A model generated the notes under the pieces. It was not told the DNA's origin, did not search any database, and was given only the letters and a program-made list of their open reading frames with translations. From assembly GCF_013307205.1 (NCBI RefSeq), contig NZ_CP028940.1, forward strand, positions 1,781,702-1,845,701: 64,000 nt of DNA, in the 5' to 3' direction. This document shows, in pieces, positions 18,659 through 29,171 of this stretch. Positions within the stretch are counted from its first letter, which is position 1. The number at the start of each line of letters is the position of its first letter. Origin of the DNA: Polynucleobacter arcticus. Its GTDB lineage: Bacteria; Pseudomonadota; Gammaproteobacteria; Burkholderiales; Burkholderiaceae. Position numbers and translations under genes: made by a program.

Positions 18659-19564
18659 ATGTTAAGCCCATCCCAAAATTCCATCAAAAAGGCGTTTAGC
18701 CGGGTTGCACTCGTTGGCAAATATCAAGCCGATGGTATGCAAGAGCGCCTGAAGGACCTGGCTGGACTCCTAGCTGAACAGGGCTGCGAGGTCTTTATAG
18801 AGGCTTTTACGGCATCACATTTAAATCTGACCGCCTACCCCACCAGAACGGTAGAAGAATTCGCTGGGGCAATTAATCTGGCGGTTGTCTTGGGTGGCGA
18901 CGGCACCATGCTGGGAATTGGCCGTCAGCTGGCGGGAAGCGAGGTTCCATTGGTTGGCATCAATATGGGGCGTCTGGGCTATATGACTGATATACCCATC
19001 CAAAACGTCCAAGCTATTCTTCCCCAAATTATTGCCGGTGAATATGAGGCCGATGCCAGAACGCTATTGGATGCTGTCGTACTGCGCAATGGCAAAGCGA
19101 TTAACCACGCCCTGGCCCTAAATGATGTCGTCGTAAATCGCTCTGGAATTTCCGGAATGGTTGAACTCGCTGTGCGCGTCAATAACTCTTTTATGTACAA
19201 CCAGCGATCCGATGGCTTAATTGTGTCTACGCCCACTGGCTCAACAGCCTATGCCTTGTCTGCTGGCGGACCTATTCTTCATCCTCGGGTAGCTGGAATC
19301 TTATTAGCACCGATTGCACCCCACTCTTTATCCAATCGTCCGATTGTGTTGCCACAAGATATTGTGGTGAGCATTGAAGTGGTTGATGGTAGAGAAGTGA
19401 TTGTGAACTTTGATATGCAATCCCAAACCAATCTGCAATCAGGCGACATCATTGAAGTGCGCCAATCAGAAAAGACAATCACTCTACTCCATCCTCGCGG
19501 TCATAGTGACTACAAAACCTTGCGAGAGAAGTTACATTGGAATGAGTATCCATCGACATTCTGA
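18659..19564 (+). CDS. nadK: NAD kinase
   Basis: NadK phosphorylates NAD to NADP. The 301-aa protein has the family motif GGDGTML at about residues 79-85. It also has [17 protein letters not shown], the NAD-site stretch [24 protein letters not shown] and LSNRPIVLP. The start is taken as ATG 18659 ([20 protein letters not shown]). An upstream in-frame ATG at 18584 would overlap hrcA and add residues unlike the family. recN follows 26 bp later, and the nadK-recN pair next to hrcA recurs in proteobacteria. Confidence 0.97.
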   Translation: MLSPSQNSIKKAFSRVALVGKYQADGMQERLKDLAGLLAEQGCEVFIEAFTASHLNLTAYPTRTVEEFAGAINLAVVLGGDGTMLGIGRQLAGSEVPLVGINMGRLGYMTDIPIQNVQAILPQIIAGEYEADARTLLDAVVLRNGKAINHALALNDVVVNRSGISGMVELAVRVNNSFMYNQRSDGLIVSTPTGSTAYALSAGGPILHPRVAGILLAPIAPHSLSNRPIVLPQDIVVSIEVVDGREVIVNFDMQSQTNLQSGDIIEVRQSEKTITLLHPRGHSDYKTLREKLHWNEYPSTF

Positions 19565-19590
19565 TGTCGGATTATTCGGTAGGCTAACGT

Positions 19591-21261
19591 ATGCTTCAGA
19601 CCCTCGCACTCCGTGACTTTGTCATTGTTGACCAACTAGAGCTAGATTTTGCTTCCGGCTTTACTGTGCTCACCGGCGAAACTGGTGCTGGTAAGTCCAT
19701 CCTATTAGATGCGCTCAGTCTGGTTTTAGGGGAACGTGCTGATAGTAGTCAGATTCGAGAGGGCTGTAACCGCGCCGAGATTAACGCCCTTTTTCGGATA
19801 GACCCCCAACAAATTGGACACTTCAATCAGTGGCTGGATGAGCTTGGCTTTCCACTTGAAGATGAGGGACAAAGTCTATTACTCAAAAGAACTGTGGAAG
19901 CCAATGGACGTAGTCGCGCCTTCATTAATGGCAGCGTGGCAACCTTGGCACAGTTGCGAGATGCTGGTGATCAGTTAGTAGATATTCATGGACAACATGC
20001 TCATCAACTACTACTTAAAGGCGGCGCGCAACGCGAGCTGCTTGATCGTCATGCCAATCATATGGAGTTGGTAGGCGAAGTAACGCAATTATTCAAAATG
20101 CTGAGTGATTCTCGTCGCAGACTAGAACAGGCAGAAAATGCTGGGCAAGATATTGAGCGGGAGCGGGAACGCTTGGAATGGCAATTCGAGGAACTCACCG
20201 AACTCTTCCCCCAGGTAGACGAATGGACAGCCATTCAAAGTGAGCATGCTCGTCTGGCTAATGGCGCAAAAATTATTAGCGGCTGCCAAGAAGCGATTGA
20301 TGCCCTGAGTGATTCTGACAACTCGGTTGAATCCGTCCTATCCAAAGCCGGCACCAATATGAGTGCCTTGGCCGAGCATGACTCCGCGCTGAGCGAAATC
20401 AGTCAAGCGCTAGAGTCGGCACAAATACAGATTGATGAAGCGGTGCATAGTTTGAATCGCTATTTACAGAAAGTGGATCTAGATCCAGGTCGCCTCACTG
20501 AAGTTGAGGAGCGAATGCAAGCACTACATGGTGCAGCTAGAAAATATCGCACCGAGGCAAATGAGTTGCCTGCACTACTGAATGAAACCCAAGAGCGTCT
20601 AGAAGCGCTTACCGCCTCCCAAAATATCGAAGCCTTACGAAATAAAGTAAAGCAAGAAGAAGGGGCTTATCTCCAGCTAGCTAAACAGCTCTCACAAAAG
20701 CGTAGCAAGGCTGCCCTTGACTTGGGCAAGCAAGTGACAGCCGCCATGCAAGATCTCTCAATGGCGGGCGGTCAGCTTGAAATTGCCTTACTACCCTTAG
20801 CTGATGGCAGCGCTCACGGTCTTGAACAAATTGAATTTTTGGTTGCGGGTCATGCTGGTAGTACCCCACGTTCATTAGCCAAGGTAGCATCGGGTGGTGA
20901 GCTTGCGCGCATCAGCTTAGCTATTAGCGTCATCACTAGTAAGGCTTCATTTACACCAACGTTGATATTCGATGAAGTAGATGCCGGTATTGGTGGCGCC
21001 GTTGCTGAGACGGTTGGTAAGTTATTGCGTCAACTAGGGAAGTCTCATCAAATTCTTTGTGTGACCCATTTACCGCAAGTAGCAGCACAAGGCAATCACC
21101 ACTTGAAGGTGAGCAAATCCCAAGCGGGCGATAAGACACTATCGCAAGTCAGTCCACTAGGAAGAGCAGAACGAGTAGAAGAGGTGGCTCGGATGCTCGG
21201 TGGAGCCACGATTACCGACACTACACGTCGTCATGCGCGAGAACTCTTAGAGCAAAACTAA
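19591..21261 (+). CDS. recN: DNA repair protein RecN
   Basis: RecN is an SMC-like ATPase that acts in double-strand-break repair. The 556-aa product has Walker A GETGAGKS at residues 29-36 and a central coiled coil (roughly residues 160-370, rich in Glu, Arg and Gln). The ABC signature lies in ASGGELARISLAI, with Walker B in TLIFDEVDAGIGG and a later VTHLPQVAAQGNHH. Length is normal. It follows nadK, and its stop overlaps the convergent glnE stop by four bases (CTAA). No LexA box was identified. Confidence 0.97.
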   Translation: MLQTLALRDFVIVDQLELDFASGFTVLTGETGAGKSILLDALSLVLGERADSSQIREGCNRAEINALFRIDPQQIGHFNQWLDELGFPLEDEGQSLLLKRTVEANGRSRAFINGSVATLAQLRDAGDQLVDIHGQHAHQLLLKGGAQRELLDRHANHMELVGEVTQLFKMLSDSRRRLEQAENAGQDIERERERLEWQFEELTELFPQVDEWTAIQSEHARLANGAKIISGCQEAIDALSDSDNSVESVLSKAGTNMSALAEHDSALSEISQALESAQIQIDEAVHSLNRYLQKVDLDPGRLTEVEERMQALHGAARKYRTEANELPALLNETQERLEALTASQNIEALRNKVKQEEGAYLQLAKQLSQKRSKAALDLGKQVTAAMQDLSMAGGQLEIALLPLADGSAHGLEQIEFLVAGHAGSTPRSLAKVASGGELARISLAISVITSKASFTPTLIFDEVDAGIGGAVAETVGKLLRQLGKSHQILCVTHLPQVAAQGNHHLKVSKSQAGDKTLSQVSPLGRAERVEEVARMLGGATITDTTRRHARELLEQN

Positions 21262-24083
21262 GCTTCCCTAATATCGGAAGGGGCACGAAAAATTTCTTGC
21301 CACAAATCTAATACTGCCGCTCTGGAATGCACCAACGGCGGCTCAAGCTCCAAATCCACACGCGTCTTTTCTGCGCCATCTAATCGTAAGCGGTGCTGTC
21401 GTGCTCGTTGAAGACGGTAAGCATCCCCTACTTCTTGAGCCATCTGCATCTGTATTAAGCCCAAGTCCCCAGCTATTCGAAGGAGGGCAATATTACCCAG
21501 ATTGCCAATCAGTTGCGGGTGGGTACTTGAAAATGCTAAGACTAAAAATTGAACAATAAATTCAATATCAACCATGCCTCCAGCATCGTGTTTTAAGTCA
21601 AAATCAGGGCTAGGATTGGGATGTCCGGCGTGCACCTTGCGGCGCATTTCTAAAATCTCGAGACGTAGCTGATCAATATCCCGCTTTTGACTCAAGACCT
21701 CAAAGCGTACATCATCAAAGAATGTGCCAACGACTCTACACCCAGCGGAGAATCTGGCTCGCGTGAGAGCTTGATGCTCCCATACCCAGGCGGCGTTATC
21801 ACCTTCACGCAATTGATATTTTTTAAATGCTTCAGCATTCGTGACTAAGAATCCAGCCGAACCATTGGGGCGAAGGCGTGTATCGATTTCAAATAAGCTG
21901 CCAGTCGAGGTATAGGCAGTTAACCAATTAATCATCCGCTTTGCGAGCAGGGCATAAATTTCTTGGGCTGCAAAATCAGCTTCTTGAGCTTGGTATAAGA
22001 AAACTAAATCCAAGTCAGAGGCATAACCCAGCTCTTTGCCGCCTAACTTGCCATAAGAGATCACGGCAAATGGCGCAGTCATATCTGAGGGTAAGTCAAA
22101 CTTCTGGGCGACACTAGGCCAAACGCGCTCCAGGGTGGTCTGTAGTATCAAATCTGCTAAAGCAGACAAATGATCGCTCACCTTCTCTACGGAAAGTTCG
22201 TGATCAACGCCAATACCTAGGTCTGCCAATAAAGTGATGAAAGTTTCTGTGTGATGGGTGATGCGCAAAATATCCATTGCCTGCTCAGTACCATCTCCAT
22301 CAGCCATCACATCGTCAAGACGCATATTGAGGGTATTTTTTACTTCCATCCAATACTCTTTTGGATGTTCAATTAAAGCCCTCTCTGTTCCCGAGTTGAG
22401 CAAGTAGTCTAATAAATGCGGATGTCGAGTTAAATATTCCGCCCCCCATTGAGATGTTCTCAGCAAAGCCAATACGTTTGATAGCGCCTGTGGGTATTCA
22501 GACAGAATGGATAAATAGGCGCTTCTCCGCGCTATCGCCTCCAGTAAATCAAAGAAACGAAGTAAGGTAATGTCGGCGCCAGCAATCATCGACTGATCTG
22601 CTTGCAAGCTATCTGCTGCCTTACGAATCAGGTTGTTGAAAATACATCTACTTTTCTCAGGCAACTGTTTTTGTTTCGGGCTATCAGCCCAGGTTAGCCA
22701 GCGAGCCGACGACTCTGTGAAGATTGTGTCATCAGGCTTCCATTCCGCAGGTAATGAGGTGTTATCTAAGCGCGCACCATCATCTAGTACAAAAGCTTTT
22801 TCAAAATACTGAGCTACTGCCGTTTGGTGTTGATCGAGCTTACTGAGAAAGTCTTTCTGCCCCTCTAGCTCATCAGGGCCAACCATGCTGGAAGCTAAGC
22901 GGGCGCGGGCAAGCTCATCCTCGGGTAGATAATGTGTCTGCTGATCCTCCCACACTTGAATGCGATGCTCTAAGCGTCGCAAGAAAATATAGGCCCCCTT
23001 TAAGGCGTCAACCTCTTGCGCAGGCAAGATACCTTGTTGTTTTAGTAGCTCCAACACTTCTAAAGTGGGGCGAATCCGAAACCGTGGATCGGTTCCCCCG
23101 CGCATTAATTGAAACATCTGCGCCAAAAATTCAATCTCGCGAATACCGCCACGACCTAACTTAATATCTCTTGATCGACCCTGATGATGCGATGAGCGCT
23201 TGTCTGCCTCATGTTGTATTTGTGCGTGTAAATCTCGAATCGAGGCAATAACCCCGTAATCTAAATGACGGCGATACACAAAGGGGCGAATGAGTTGATC
23301 TAGCTCCCGTTCGCAATAGGTAAACGCCGGCGAACTAGGTAAAGGAGAAATTAATCGGCCCTTAATCCAAGCGTAGCGCTCCCACTCTCTGCCTTGGACC
23401 AATAGGTATTCTTCGAGCATGTCGAGACTACACACTAGAGGACCGGAATCTCCATTGGGCCGCAAGCGCATATCCACTCGGAAAACAAAGCCATTGGCAT
23501 CATGCTCGGCCATAAACTTGATCAAACGTTTGCCCATACGTGTAAACCACTCGTGATGCGACAAGCTCTTGGGCGCACCCTGAGTCTCCCCCTCATGCTC
23601 ATATAGAAAGATGAGGTCAATATCAGACGAAAGATTGAGCTCTAGACCCCCCAGCTTACCCATGCCAACTACCATCAAGGGCATCTCTGAGTCAGTGACT
23701 GTGCTCCAAGGGAGCCCAAAACGCCTCTGTAGATCCTCCCGGATGTAGGCAATCGACAAGGCAACTGCCTCCTCTGCAAAATGACTGAGGGCGTACGTCA
23801 CTTCTTTTAAGTCAGCCATGCCATTGAGGTCTCGGAAGGCAATCCAGAGCATGAGGCGTTGCCTAGCCAAGCGCAGATCCGCCATAAATTGAGCCTCGTC
23901 CTGCTCTGAGAAAGTCAAAGCCTGCCGACAAGGGCTCAATAAACCCCGAATTCCATCCACATCTACTTTTTGAGTGCCCTGGAGGCTGAGCCAGTCAAGC
24001 CACTCGGGGCGAGAATTCAGCCAGCGTTGCGCATAACTAGAATGCTGCTGTAGAAATTCAATTTGGCCGGCAAAATCTGTCAT
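21258..24083 (-). CDS. glnE: Bifunctional glutamine synthetase adenylyltransferase/adenylyl-removing enzyme
   Basis: GlnE adds or removes AMP on glutamine synthetase in response to PII and glutamine. The 941-aa protein has the two expected nucleotidyltransferase domains. The N-terminal (removing) domain has GMGKLGGLELNLSSDIDL around residues 140-157. The C-terminal (adding) domain has SYGKLGGKELGYASDLDLVF around residue 650. Each is followed by an RxRPNG segment (RMRLRPNGDSG, DTRLRPNGSAG). The size matches the E. coli protein. It is transcribed alone and converges on recN. Confidence 0.98.
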   Translation of the reverse strand: MTDFAGQIEFLQQHSSYAQRWLNSRPEWLDWLSLQGTQKVDVDGIRGLLSPCRQALTFSEQDEAQFMADLRLARQRLMLWIAFRDLNGMADLKEVTYALSHFAEEAVALSIAYIREDLQRRFGLPWSTVTDSEMPLMVVGMGKLGGLELNLSSDIDLIFLYEHEGETQGAPKSLSHHEWFTRMGKRLIKFMAEHDANGFVFRVDMRLRPNGDSGPLVCSLDMLEEYLLVQGREWERYAWIKGRLISPLPSSPAFTYCERELDQLIRPFVYRRHLDYGVIASIRDLHAQIQHEADKRSSHHQGRSRDIKLGRGGIREIEFLAQMFQLMRGGTDPRFRIRPTLEVLELLKQQGILPAQEVDALKGAYIFLRRLEHRIQVWEDQQTHYLPEDELARARLASSMVGPDELEGQKDFLSKLDQHQTAVAQYFEKAFVLDDGARLDNTSLPAEWKPDDTIFTESSARWLTWADSPKQKQLPEKSRCIFNNLIRKAADSLQADQSMIAGADITLLRFFDLLEAIARRSAYLSILSEYPQALSNVLALLRTSQWGAEYLTRHPHLLDYLLNSGTERALIEHPKEYWMEVKNTLNMRLDDVMADGDGTEQAMDILRITHHTETFITLLADLGIGVDHELSVEKVSDHLSALADLILQTTLERVWPSVAQKFDLPSDMTAPFAVISYGKLGGKELGYASDLDLVFLYQAQEADFAAQEIYALLAKRMINWLTAYTSTGSLFEIDTRLRPNGSAGFLVTNAEAFKKYQLREGDNAAWVWEHQALTRARFSAGCRVVGTFFDDVRFEVLSQKRDIDQLRLEILEMRRKVHAGHPNPSPDFDLKHDAGGMVDIEFIVQFLVLAFSSTHPQLIGNLGNIALLRIAGDLGLIQMQMAQEVGDAYRLQRARQHRLRLDGAEKTRVDLELEPPLVHSRAAVLDLWQEIFRAPSDIREA

Positions 24084-24161
24084 CTCATTATCTTAATCTG
24101 ACTCCAGGCTAAAACCCCAGAACCTTGGCTATCGCCCAAAGGCTGACGGATAATAGAAGCC

Positions 24162-27100
24162 ATGCTGAGAAACATTATCCGGACCCGCCTGCAAAGCGTG
24201 CTTCAAAAACGTCCTTCAGGGTCTGGTGGTCTTTGGCGTAAGCGTGCCTTGATTTTGGCCGGCATTACTGTAGCTGTTTTTATATTCGGTCATCTTGGGG
24301 TACGTTTTATTTTATGGCCACAGATTGAGAAATCAAAACCCACCTTAGAGCGCTTAATGAGTGCTCGCCTAGGAACCAATGTCACGATGGATGAGGTCCA
24401 AGTTTCCTGGACAGGCATTCGCCCAAGCTTCGTCATCGAGGGCTTAAGATTCAGTAACTCCAATACCTCCCCTAGCCCATTGCTTATTCAAAATATTAGC
24501 GGGCAACTCAGTTGGCTTTCCTTCTATTATTTGACTCCCTATTTTCACGAGATTACTTTAGATCAGATGCAGCTATACGCGCAACGTGATGTAAAAGGCG
24601 GGATCTCGATAGCAGGAATTCCCATTCATAGCTCTGGTAATGATTTTTCTACCGAGAATTGGTTACTCGCTCAAAACGACATACACATTAACAACGCCAA
24701 AATATTTTGGGAGGATCAGAAAAGTCGAAAGTTAAAAACTTCCATTGATATTCAAGAGCTACATTTAAGCAATGGCATTCGCAACCATAAAGCAAAATTG
24801 CTTGCACAAACTCCTTGGAGCCCAGGTCCAATAAAAGTCCAAGCTAACTTTGTGCATCATCTCGCTGGACAAGCAGGCAATTGGCGCGATTGGATCGGCA
24901 CCTTCTCGTGGGACATCACTGATTTCAACCTAAGTCAAATAGCGAAAGATATTTCCATTCCGCTAAATGACTTGGCCGGCAAGCTCAGCTCAAAAGGAAA
25001 TTTAAAGCTGGATGGTGGCAAGGCTGATGGTGGTCAGATGTCTTTAACAGCCGATCGCCTAGTGATTCAGCTCAACAAAGATGAGGATCCCATTGAGTTT
25101 GGCAGGCTGGAAACTAATCTCGTACAGGATACCGATGGTGGACTCAACTCCATTACTACCAAAACATTGGCATGGCGCAGTATCGACAGCCCCGCTAGCG
25201 CACCACTTGAAAATTTAAGTCCAATTACCTTCCGCTGGCGCACACCAAAAGATGGTGGTGAGCTCAAGGAGTTCGGCTTCTCATCGCCAAAAATACAGGT
25301 AGAAGATATTGCGCTCTTCGCACTCAACCTCCCTCTGCCGAAAAAAATTCACCAATGGATCAAGATCGCTGATCCAGATGGAGAGCTACAGAATATGGAA
25401 ATCAATTGGTCTGAAAGTTCATCTGCTTTAGCTGCCCTCCCAATAGCGGGAAATTGGTTTTCTGCCAATAAATTGGATTTCACAATCAGCGCGAATCTCA
25501 AGGGGATTAGCTTCACTAGAATCGATCAATCTATGCCCTCGGTGTCCAATTTATCTGGAAACCTTACTAGCAATCAAAAGCAAGGGAATTTCACGCTAGA
25601 TTCAAGCAATCTTGAATTAGAGATGAGTGATTTTTTGTCCGCCTCTCAAATTCCATTGGATCGCGCAAAAGGTGATATCAATTGGTCTAAGCAAAAAGGC
25701 GGGTGGCTGATCAATGCCAAGAAAATGCAGCTTAGCAACCCCGAAATCACTACCAATTTTGATCTGAGCTATCTCATTAGCCCATCCAAGCAACCCGATC
25801 AGATGACACTCGATATGGAGATTGTTAGAGCTAAATTAGCCACTGCCCATCGCTACCTACCAGTCGGGATGGATAAAGATAGTCGCCTCTATTTGAGTAA
25901 AGCCTTTAATTCCGGGGATATTCAAAATGGCGTTTTGCATATTAAGGGCGATCCGAATCAAGCTCCATATCCTGCTGGAACCATTGGGGAGCTCAGCTTG
26001 CACCTGCCATTCTCTAAGGCTACTTTTAAGCCAGCGCCATTACTGCCAAGCAACCAAGGTGTTTGGCAGGCATTTAGTAATGTCAGTGGCATTATCGATA
26101 TGAAGCAATCCGCTTTAACTGTTGATATTGATAAGGCAAGCTTTAAGAAAGTCATGCTGACCAATATCAAGTCGCAAGTCCCTAATCTCAGCGCTAAACA
26201 GCCGACCTTACTAATTAATGGTGCGGTAGACGGTGAGGCAGCTGAGATTCTGGAATATCTCGTTGCCTCCCCAGTGGGATTGCAACAATCGAATTTAGCC
26301 AAAAATCTTTCTCTGACTGGTCCAGTCAGCATAGACCTTGGATTAAAAATTCCGCTCTCTGGAAATGATGACGTCAATGTAGATGCCAAATTAACACTGC
26401 CAGGTAACAAGGCTCAATGGGGAGAAGTCCCTCCACTGGAAAATCTAAAAGGCAATATACGCATTACGGAAATCAACCCTGAATTTCAAAACATTACTGC
26501 AAATTTTTTGGGGGGAGCACTCAAGATATCCAGTGCGCAGTCCACATCGGGAAGCTCGAGCTTTCGTATCGACGGGAACATGAACGCTAGTTTCATTAAA
26601 GATTACATTGCAGGCAATCAGAATTCTCGGGTAAATCCTGCTTTGCTATCCGCCATGAGTGGATCAGCAAAATATGAGGGGCTCATCAGTTTTAATAAAT
26701 TCGGCAGCCAAACAAATCTGAAGTTTGATTTACGTAATTGGGCAAGTTCTGCGCCCGCGCCAGCTAAGAAATTGGCCGGTAGCGCTATGCTCGGTGAACT
26801 GAATGTCAAGACTTATCCCGTCAGTAAATCCAATTCCATCCGTGCAGATTGGTCTGGTAAGTTGGGAGATCAATACTTCATCCAAGGAAATCTGGATGCT
26901 GCCAATGACATTAGAAACAGCTTAGGCGTTGGATCCTCAGGCCCACTACCTCAGCAAGGTCTTGCACTGAACCTGGTAGGCAACGAACTCAACCTAGATC
27001 AATGGATAGCCTTTTTAGGCACTGGAAAACCCACAAGCAAAGTTGGCGAACCTAAAAAAACCGGCACCCCCGAAGCTGAGATTCAAGTCTCCGCTCAACT

Positions 27101-28319
27101 CAAGAGGCTGATTGCCCTTGATCGTGAGTGGACTGATGTCACGCTCAATTCCCAGCAAAAAAATGCTGTCTGGCAAATTCGTTTGAATTCACCCCAAATT
27201 GCAGGTCAAGTGCAATGGCACCCGAGCAGCAACGATCAGCCAAGTGGCCTCATTGCCGGAAGACTTGCACGTCTGAAAGTACCCGATCAACTTACTTCTA
27301 CAGATTCATCATCCAAGGAGCTTGCTACACCAAAACCAAGTGCCCTTAAGACCCCCGTTAGCCCGAATGACATTCCCAGTTTAGACTTAGTAATTGATGA
27401 TTTAAATTGGACTAAGGCGCAACTGGGCGCAACGAAGATCAAGTCCAAAACTACTCGCGATCTTTTAAAAGTGGAGTCTGTTCAAATCAGCAATCCCCAA
27501 GGAAATTCCACAATTCAGGGGCAATGGATCGCTCGCACTCAGAGTAGTACAGATAAAAGTTCTTTCACAGCGGATATGAATATCAAGGATGCAGGACAAA
27601 TCATTTCCCATTGGAGTAATGCGAAGTCTGTAGAAGGCGGGGAAGGAAAGCTGAAGGCTGCATTGTCGTGGTCTGGACCGCTCTTTTCTCCTGACTATGA
27701 CTCACTTGCAGGCAATGTCAGCATCAACCTTGCCAAAGGGCGATTGCTCGAAGTCAATACAGATGGCGCAAAATTATTGGACGTTCTGAGTTTGCAGAGT
27801 TTGCTTAGATTCGCAACGCTGGATCTGAAGGGCAGCCTCGGCAATTTAGCCACCAAGGGAACACCATTCAATACTATTAATAGTAACTTCGAGATCACAC
27901 AAGGTACCGCACAAACTCAGGAATTTACGATGATTCTCGATCAAGCCAGGGTAGCAATGACTGGTCAAATTAATGTTCCAAAAGAAACGCAAGATTTACG
28001 GGTCACCATCTTCCCTACTATTGATGCAACTGCAGGCTCGCTAGCTGCTTTTGCAATTAATCCCATTATTGGTCTTGGGGCACTAGTGGGGCAGTACCTC
28101 ATCACCAACCAAATTAATCGCACAATGCAAACAGACTATTTGATACAGGGCTCTTGGGAGAATCCAGAAGTAATACCGCTTGATCAAAAAGGCCAACCGC
28201 TTGATGCTAAAACCTTGAATACGATCCGCACAAAAAATCTACTGAAAGAGCAAATCAAGCCGAACTTGCCAAATTCTGGGCCTATGGCTCCATCCCCCAA
28301 TTCGAATACATCCCCCTAA
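24162..28319 (+). CDS. yhdP: YhdP-family AsmA-like giant envelope protein
   Basis: This is a very large (1385 aa) AsmA-like protein anchored in the inner membrane. In E. coli, YhdP works with TamB and YdbH in moving phospholipids to the outer membrane. A basic N-terminus is followed by one membrane helix (about residues 28-50, ALILAGITVAVFIFGHLGVRFIL). The rest is a long beta-rich periplasmic region with many short repeats of the type DGGKADGGQMSL. Near the C-terminus are PFNTINSNFEI and LAAFAINPIIGLGALVGQYLI, both hallmarks of the family. The tail is Pro/Asn-rich. yhdP beside tldD is a conserved pairing. Confidence 0.93.
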   Translation: MLRNIIRTRLQSVLQKRPSGSGGLWRKRALILAGITVAVFIFGHLGVRFILWPQIEKSKPTLERLMSARLGTNVTMDEVQVSWTGIRPSFVIEGLRFSNSNTSPSPLLIQNISGQLSWLSFYYLTPYFHEITLDQMQLYAQRDVKGGISIAGIPIHSSGNDFSTENWLLAQNDIHINNAKIFWEDQKSRKLKTSIDIQELHLSNGIRNHKAKLLAQTPWSPGPIKVQANFVHHLAGQAGNWRDWIGTFSWDITDFNLSQIAKDISIPLNDLAGKLSSKGNLKLDGGKADGGQMSLTADRLVIQLNKDEDPIEFGRLETNLVQDTDGGLNSITTKTLAWRSIDSPASAPLENLSPITFRWRTPKDGGELKEFGFSSPKIQVEDIALFALNLPLPKKIHQWIKIADPDGELQNMEINWSESSSALAALPIAGNWFSANKLDFTISANLKGISFTRIDQSMPSVSNLSGNLTSNQKQGNFTLDSSNLELEMSDFLSASQIPLDRAKGDINWSKQKGGWLINAKKMQLSNPEITTNFDLSYLISPSKQPDQMTLDMEIVRAKLATAHRYLPVGMDKDSRLYLSKAFNSGDIQNGVLHIKGDPNQAPYPAGTIGELSLHLPFSKATFKPAPLLPSNQGVWQAFSNVSGIIDMKQSALTVDIDKASFKKVMLTNIKSQVPNLSAKQPTLLINGAVDGEAAEILEYLVASPVGLQQSNLAKNLSLTGPVSIDLGLKIPLSGNDDVNVDAKLTLPGNKAQWGEVPPLENLKGNIRITEINPEFQNITANFLGGALKISSAQSTSGSSSFRIDGNMNASFIKDYIAGNQNSRVNPALLSAMSGSAKYEGLISFNKFGSQTNLKFDLRNWASSAPAPAKKLAGSAMLGELNVKTYPVSKSNSIRADWSGKLGDQYFIQGNLDAANDIRNSLGVGSSGPLPQQGLALNLVGNELNLDQWIAFLGTGKPTSKVGEPKKTGTPEAEIQVSAQLKRLIALDREWTDVTLNSQQKNAVWQIRLNSPQIAGQVQWHPSSNDQPSGLIAGRLARLKVPDQLTSTDSSSKELATPKPSALKTPVSPNDIPSLDLVIDDLNWTKAQLGATKIKSKTTRDLLKVESVQISNPQGNSTIQGQWIARTQSSTDKSSFTADMNIKDAGQIISHWSNAKSVEGGEGKLKAALSWSGPLFSPDYDSLAGNVSINLAKGRLLEVNTDGAKLLDVLSLQSLLRFATLDLKGSLGNLATKGTPFNTINSNFEITQGTAQTQEFTMILDQARVAMTGQINVPKETQDLRVTIFPTIDATAGSLAAFAINPIIGLGALVGQYLITNQINRTMQTDYLIQGSWENPEVIPLDQKGQPLDAKTLNTIRTKNLLKEQIKPNLPNSGPMAPSPNSNTSP

Positions 28320-28337
28320 ATTCCGGCTAAAGCCATC

Positions 28338-29171
28338 ATGAATGATTTGGTAAATTCTTCACAACTCCACATTGCGTCGATACAAATGGTATCGACTCCC
28401 GATCTTGAGGAGAATCTTGCGGCTGCCGAACGCTTGATTAAGACGGCCACTGACAGCGGGTCTCAGCTCGCAGTGCTGCCAGAATATTTTTGCCTCATGG
28501 GACTGAAAGATACTGACAAAGTGCACATGCGTGAGGCTCCTGGATCAGGCCCTATACAAGAGCGCCTTGCTGCAATCGCACAAGAAAATAACATCTATTT
28601 AGTCGCCGGCTCCATTCCTCTAGAGGCTTTAGAAGCCAACAAAGTTCTCAATACCTCCCTCGTGTTTAATCCCCAAGGCAAGCAGATTGCTCGATACGAT
28701 AAGGTTCATTTATTTGGCTTCCAAACTGAAACTGAGCGTTACGAAGAATCTGAAACTATAGCGCCCGGCAATCAACCAGGCGAATTCCAGATTACTGTCA
28801 ACGGATTAGATTGGCGCTTTGGTTTAAGTATTTGCTACGACCTGCGCTTTCCAGAGTTCTATCGCTCACTTGGCGAAGTAGATTGCCATATCATTCCTGC
28901 CGCATTTACTTACACGACCGGCAAGGACCATTGGGAAATCCTGCTGCGCGCCCGGGCTATTGAAAATCAATGCTACGTTTTATCTTCGGCGCAAGGTGGA
29001 GCTCACATCAATCAACGGCGGACTTGGGGTGAAAGTATGCTGATTGACCCTTGGGGACAGATATTAGCCAATCTCCCGCAGGGTGAGGGATTGATTGCGG
29101 GCACCCTAAGCAAAGATAAATTAAAAGAGGTACGCTCTAAGCTACCCGCACTAAAACACCGCAAGCTTTAA
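28338..29171 (+). CDS. Carbon-nitrogen hydrolase, nitrilase superfamily (Nit1/YbeM-like amidase)
   Basis: This is a cytoplasmic amidase of 277 aa. The catalytic triad is visible: Glu49 (LPEYF), Lys122 (YDKVHLF) and Cys166 ([13 protein letters not shown]). The sequence resembles the Nit1 branch, which removes deaminated glutathione, a metabolite-repair role, but other amidase functions are possible. It lies 18 bp after yhdP, and its stop overlaps the tldD ATG by one base, so the three genes are probably one transcript. Confidence 0.88.
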   Translation: MNDLVNSSQLHIASIQMVSTPDLEENLAAAERLIKTATDSGSQLAVLPEYFCLMGLKDTDKVHMREAPGSGPIQERLAAIAQENNIYLVAGSIPLEALEANKVLNTSLVFNPQGKQIARYDKVHLFGFQTETERYEESETIAPGNQPGEFQITVNGLDWRFGLSICYDLRFPEFYRSLGEVDCHIIPAAFTYTTGKDHWEILLRARAIENQCYVLSSAQGGAHINQRRTWGESMLIDPWGQILANLPQGEGLIAGTLSKDKLKEVRSKLPALKHRKL